DNA from: Perognathus longimembris pacificus
Lineage: Eukaryota; Chordata; Mammalia; Rodentia; Heteromyidae
Reading direction: 5' to 3'
Assembly (NCBI RefSeq): GCF_023159225.1
Contig: NC_063167.1
Location: forward strand, 75,003,298-75,067,297
Length of the DNA: 64,000 bases
Within the stretch, counting starts at the first letter, position 1, and each line of letters starts with the position of its first letter. The notes beneath the pieces are model-generated. The model was not told the origin of the DNA and did no database searches. It saw nothing but the letters and a program-made list of their open reading frames with translations. This document shows, in pieces, positions 61,513 through 64,000 of this stretch. The position numbers and the translations under genes were made by a program.

Positions 61513-63941
61513 CTAAAACATGAAGAAAGCAGAACAATTATGAACAATCCCACACCACAGGTGTTTGATCCTATGTCATGTGAACACCCATAGGGCAATT
61601 CAGATACAATTTAAAAGTATGACATCACATAATTATAACTTTGTTTTACAATCACAAATCATTTCAAGCAGTAGAAACCACTAGACACTGAAATAGAGTT
61701 GACTAGAGAGTCAATAAACTGACTCATCTATTATGATGTTGAGTTTTCCTTGAAGATCTTTGTATTAAAAAAAATCTAAGCAATACTACAGGCTGGCTAT
61801 TTGAAGGTAGTTTGTTGTTGTTGTTAGGTGCTGTACCAGGGCTTAAACTCAGGGCCTAGGCACTGCCCCTTAGCTTTTGTGCTCAAGGCTAGTACTCTAT
61901 CACTTGAGACACAGCTTCACTTCCAGCTTTTTTGGTGGCTAACTGGAAGTTAAGACTCTCACAGAGACTTTCCTGCCTAGACTGGCTTCAAACCACAATC
62001 TTCAGACCTGAGTCTCCTGAGTGAGCCACCAGTGCCCAGCTGAAGGTACTTTTATTATTTGTACCACTTAGGATTTGTAGGAAATCTTTGAGTTAGAAGG
62101 ATAGGAGCTAATGTTTCTAGTAGAAGCAGTCTTCACAATCTTCTGCTCATTTCTCTCCAGGAATCTTTTCCACATAGCACTTGGACACAGAAAAAAGTAT
62201 ACTACTCGATTCCAAGACAATATACCTTAACATTAGCTGAACTTACTGTTCCTGAGTTAGTTCTATGTAAAATGAAAACACACACAAGCACATAACTACA
62301 AATAAAACCCTATTTTCTTTCCATGTCATATACTTGAACTCAGAACATGATATAAAACAAAAATACAGAGTTAAAATATTCACTATAGGGAAAAGAACAG
62401 GAAGAGAATGAAGCCTATAAAAATATTCAATTAAAGTAAGTACATAGGCTATTGCTTATTCTGGATATCCCAATGAAAGAAAATAACAATAGAAGAGAAA
62501 GAATGGACTTTAGATGGGCCATAATATCCAATTCTCTCCTGAAGTAATTAATGTTTCTTTTTATTTAAAAGATCCCCATACCCTCTTAATCAGTATTGAC
62601 TTGTGTATTTGTTTCAATATGCCCAAACCAAGTATGTTAGTAATAGGTGACATTAATTACATCTGAAGAGCCTAGATAGTTGGGGTGGGGGAAGGAATAG
62701 TTTTTCAATTGCCAGAAAGTCAAAGGTTAATAAATGAGTTACTTGAGTAACAAAAGGGTTTTAGATAGACCAGCCTTGTATTGTGGAAAAATTAGTGGAT
62801 GAGAGATGGGGAAGCTAGATTTAAGCCTTAGCTCTACCATTAACAAGTCCCTCGAATATAAGCACGTCTTGTAATACTCCAGAGCTCAATTTCCTCATGT
62901 ATGAAATGAGGAAATTGAATGAGATCATCTTGGTGTTCTTTCCAGGCCCAACTTTGTGAGGTTCTCTGGGGAACAATAAACTAGAGACCACACCTCCTCT
63001 GACCAGAGAACCTCATTACCAGCCTCTGCTCTGCACTGGGTTAAGAGTATCAGTGGATGGGCAATGGAATGAGCCAGCAGTCCCTGTCACCCAGCCCGTG
63101 GTAATGATGGAGCTGGTGCTAAGCATGTCCCATGTGGGCATGAGCACACACAGCATAGCCTACTCCCCATTTCCAAGGTAGACACAAGACCTCTGAGAGA
63201 TATTTCTACCACCAAAAGTCCAATCCAACTGTCAAATTGGCCTTTCAAAAGCTCCTGTGAGATATCATCTATCAAACTCTTTTAATGTTCACTGCCTAGT
63301 CTCCATCTCTAAAAGAATAGATTCAGATAAACTTACAAAGATGCTTTCTAGAAAGTGGAAATTAGCTATTATAGTATTATTATTGGGGAAAATGTCTAGA
63401 ATCTTCCTATGATGATTTCAAAAGTAGATTTTCTCTTCTTTCAGAGGGGGAGAGAGATTCAGGTTTTTTCTGTGTTTTTTTTTTTTTTTGAGATAACCAT
63501 TCTGATTTTAAATATCTTCTTTTTAGGATTTTATTCACATGGGTAAGGCTTCTCACTTCTAGGCAAGATTCGAATGAGGCCAGAGGGGCCACATTTCTAG
63601 TTAGAGATTTAGGGCTTTAGCCCATTAGGCCCAGACCATTTGGCTTTGATGCCAATCAAAGAAGAGAAGACAGTCACCTCACTGGTGAACACTCTGCTAT
63701 CAGAAGATGCAATAAGGAAGAGAGTGAGGTCACAGCTCCAGCTAAGAGAACAAGGCCTTCCAATTCCCAAAACCTCACCAAGAAAACAAATAGCAGACTC
63801 CACGTCAAGATCCATCTCGTTTTGTTGAGAATTGACACCTGGCTTTATTCAGGCCCCTCCTCTTTTTCATAGAAACAATTACATTTGAGCAATATCTGGC
63901 AACATTCCAAAGGGCACAACATGGTTCTGCAGAGCACTCAC
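61513..63941 (-). other. TGFBR3 intron (phase 0), 2.4 kb
   Basis: Contains one type B SINE (about 61812-62042). The remainder (61513-61811 and 62043-63941) is unique AT-rich sequence with a T-run near 63477 and no recognised feature. Confidence 0.9.
61812..62042 (-). repeat. Type B SINE
   Basis: Antisense copy flanked by GAAGGTA repeats. Confidence 0.87.
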
Positions 63942-64000
63942 AGAGTTATAGTAAACTGCACCATCAGGTGTCGCCCGATGGTGCCTCATGCCACAGCCAT
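63942..64000 (-). CDS. TGFBR3: TGFBR3 coding exon, partial (cut by window edge)
   Basis: The last 59 bases of a coding exon; its 5' part lies outside the window. Read from 64000 downward, after two partial-codon bases, it encodes 19 residues starting GCGM and ending PDGAVYYNS. That ending is characteristic of betaglycan just before the glycosaminoglycan-attachment segment. The donor GTGAGT begins at 63941. The exon ends in phase 0 and joins the VVIQVPLPGD start of the exon at 61512. The Cys in GCG belongs to the ZP domain region. Confidence 0.93.

Larger units (their letters stand above)
30445..64000 (-). other. TGFBR3: TGFBR3 gene, 3' half (betaglycan)
   Basis: Eight coding exons on the minus strand join in frame to give 347 residues matching the C-terminal part of betaglycan, the TGF-beta type III co-receptor. 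It binds TGF-beta and inhibin at the cell surface and presents ligand to the signalling receptors. Every complete exon has AG acceptor and GT donor borders. Intron phases are 0,0,0,0,1,1,1 in transcript order. Intron lengths are 2429, 374, 4231, 2740, 7114, 3387 and 8845 bp. Full betaglycan is about 850 residues, so the signal peptide, orphan domain and ZP-N half lie beyond 64000. The right edge is the window limit and the left edge is set by a poly(A) signal, so the exact cleavage site is uncertain by about 20 bp. Confidence 0.97.

Overview
This window is mammalian nuclear DNA. It is intron-rich, AT-rich and repeat-dense, with no bacterial-style operons and no CRISPR array. Its repeats point to a rodent of the Geomyoidea (kangaroo rat, pocket mouse or pocket gopher). 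Two high-copy composite SINEs dominate, and I call them type A and type B throughout. Type A is about 190-200 bp: an ID-like tRNA-Ala-derived head, then a second tRNA-like module, then an A-tail. Type B is about 230 bp: a 7SL/B1-like head, a short spacer and the same second module. There are also B1-dID-like copies. The taxonomic call rests on recognising these SINE styles from memory and is an inference; 'rodent' is much firmer than the family.

The only protein-coding gene I can support is TGFBR3 (betaglycan, the type III TGF-beta receptor), on the minus strand from the right edge (64000) to a poly(A) signal near 30467. Eight coding exons are present: 63942-64000 (cut by the window edge), 61372-61512, 60839-60997, 56308-56607, 53450-53567, 46294-46335, 42799-42906 and 33835-33953. 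A 3' UTR of about 3.4 kb follows. The exons join in frame with GT/AG borders and encode 347 consecutive residues: the end of the membrane-distal region, the glycosaminoglycan-attachment segment, the ZP-C half of the ZP domain, the juxtamembrane stalk, the transmembrane helix and the short cytoplasmic tail. The upstream exons lie beyond 64000.

Positions 1 to about 30440 are downstream intergenic sequence, with no gene I can recognise. They hold many SINEs, a degraded L1 ORF2 copy at 13765-17160 split by two SINEs, an older L1 scrap near 2343, two possible solo LTRs (about 19890-20510 and 22326-22985) and many microsatellites. The introns carry the same SINEs. The intron at 53568-56307 also holds two small-nuclear-RNA retrocopies: a 5'-truncated U2 and a full-length U6 joined to 124 bp of foreign sequence, the latter inserted inside a B1-dID element.

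Most interesting points: the U6 chimera nested in a SINE with an 18-bp target duplication; a betaglycan C-terminus ending STT where other mammals have STA, which touches the PDZ-binding motif; symmetric exons for the stalk and the transmembrane helix; the shared second module of the two SINE families; and two type A copies about 14 kb apart that look almost identical.
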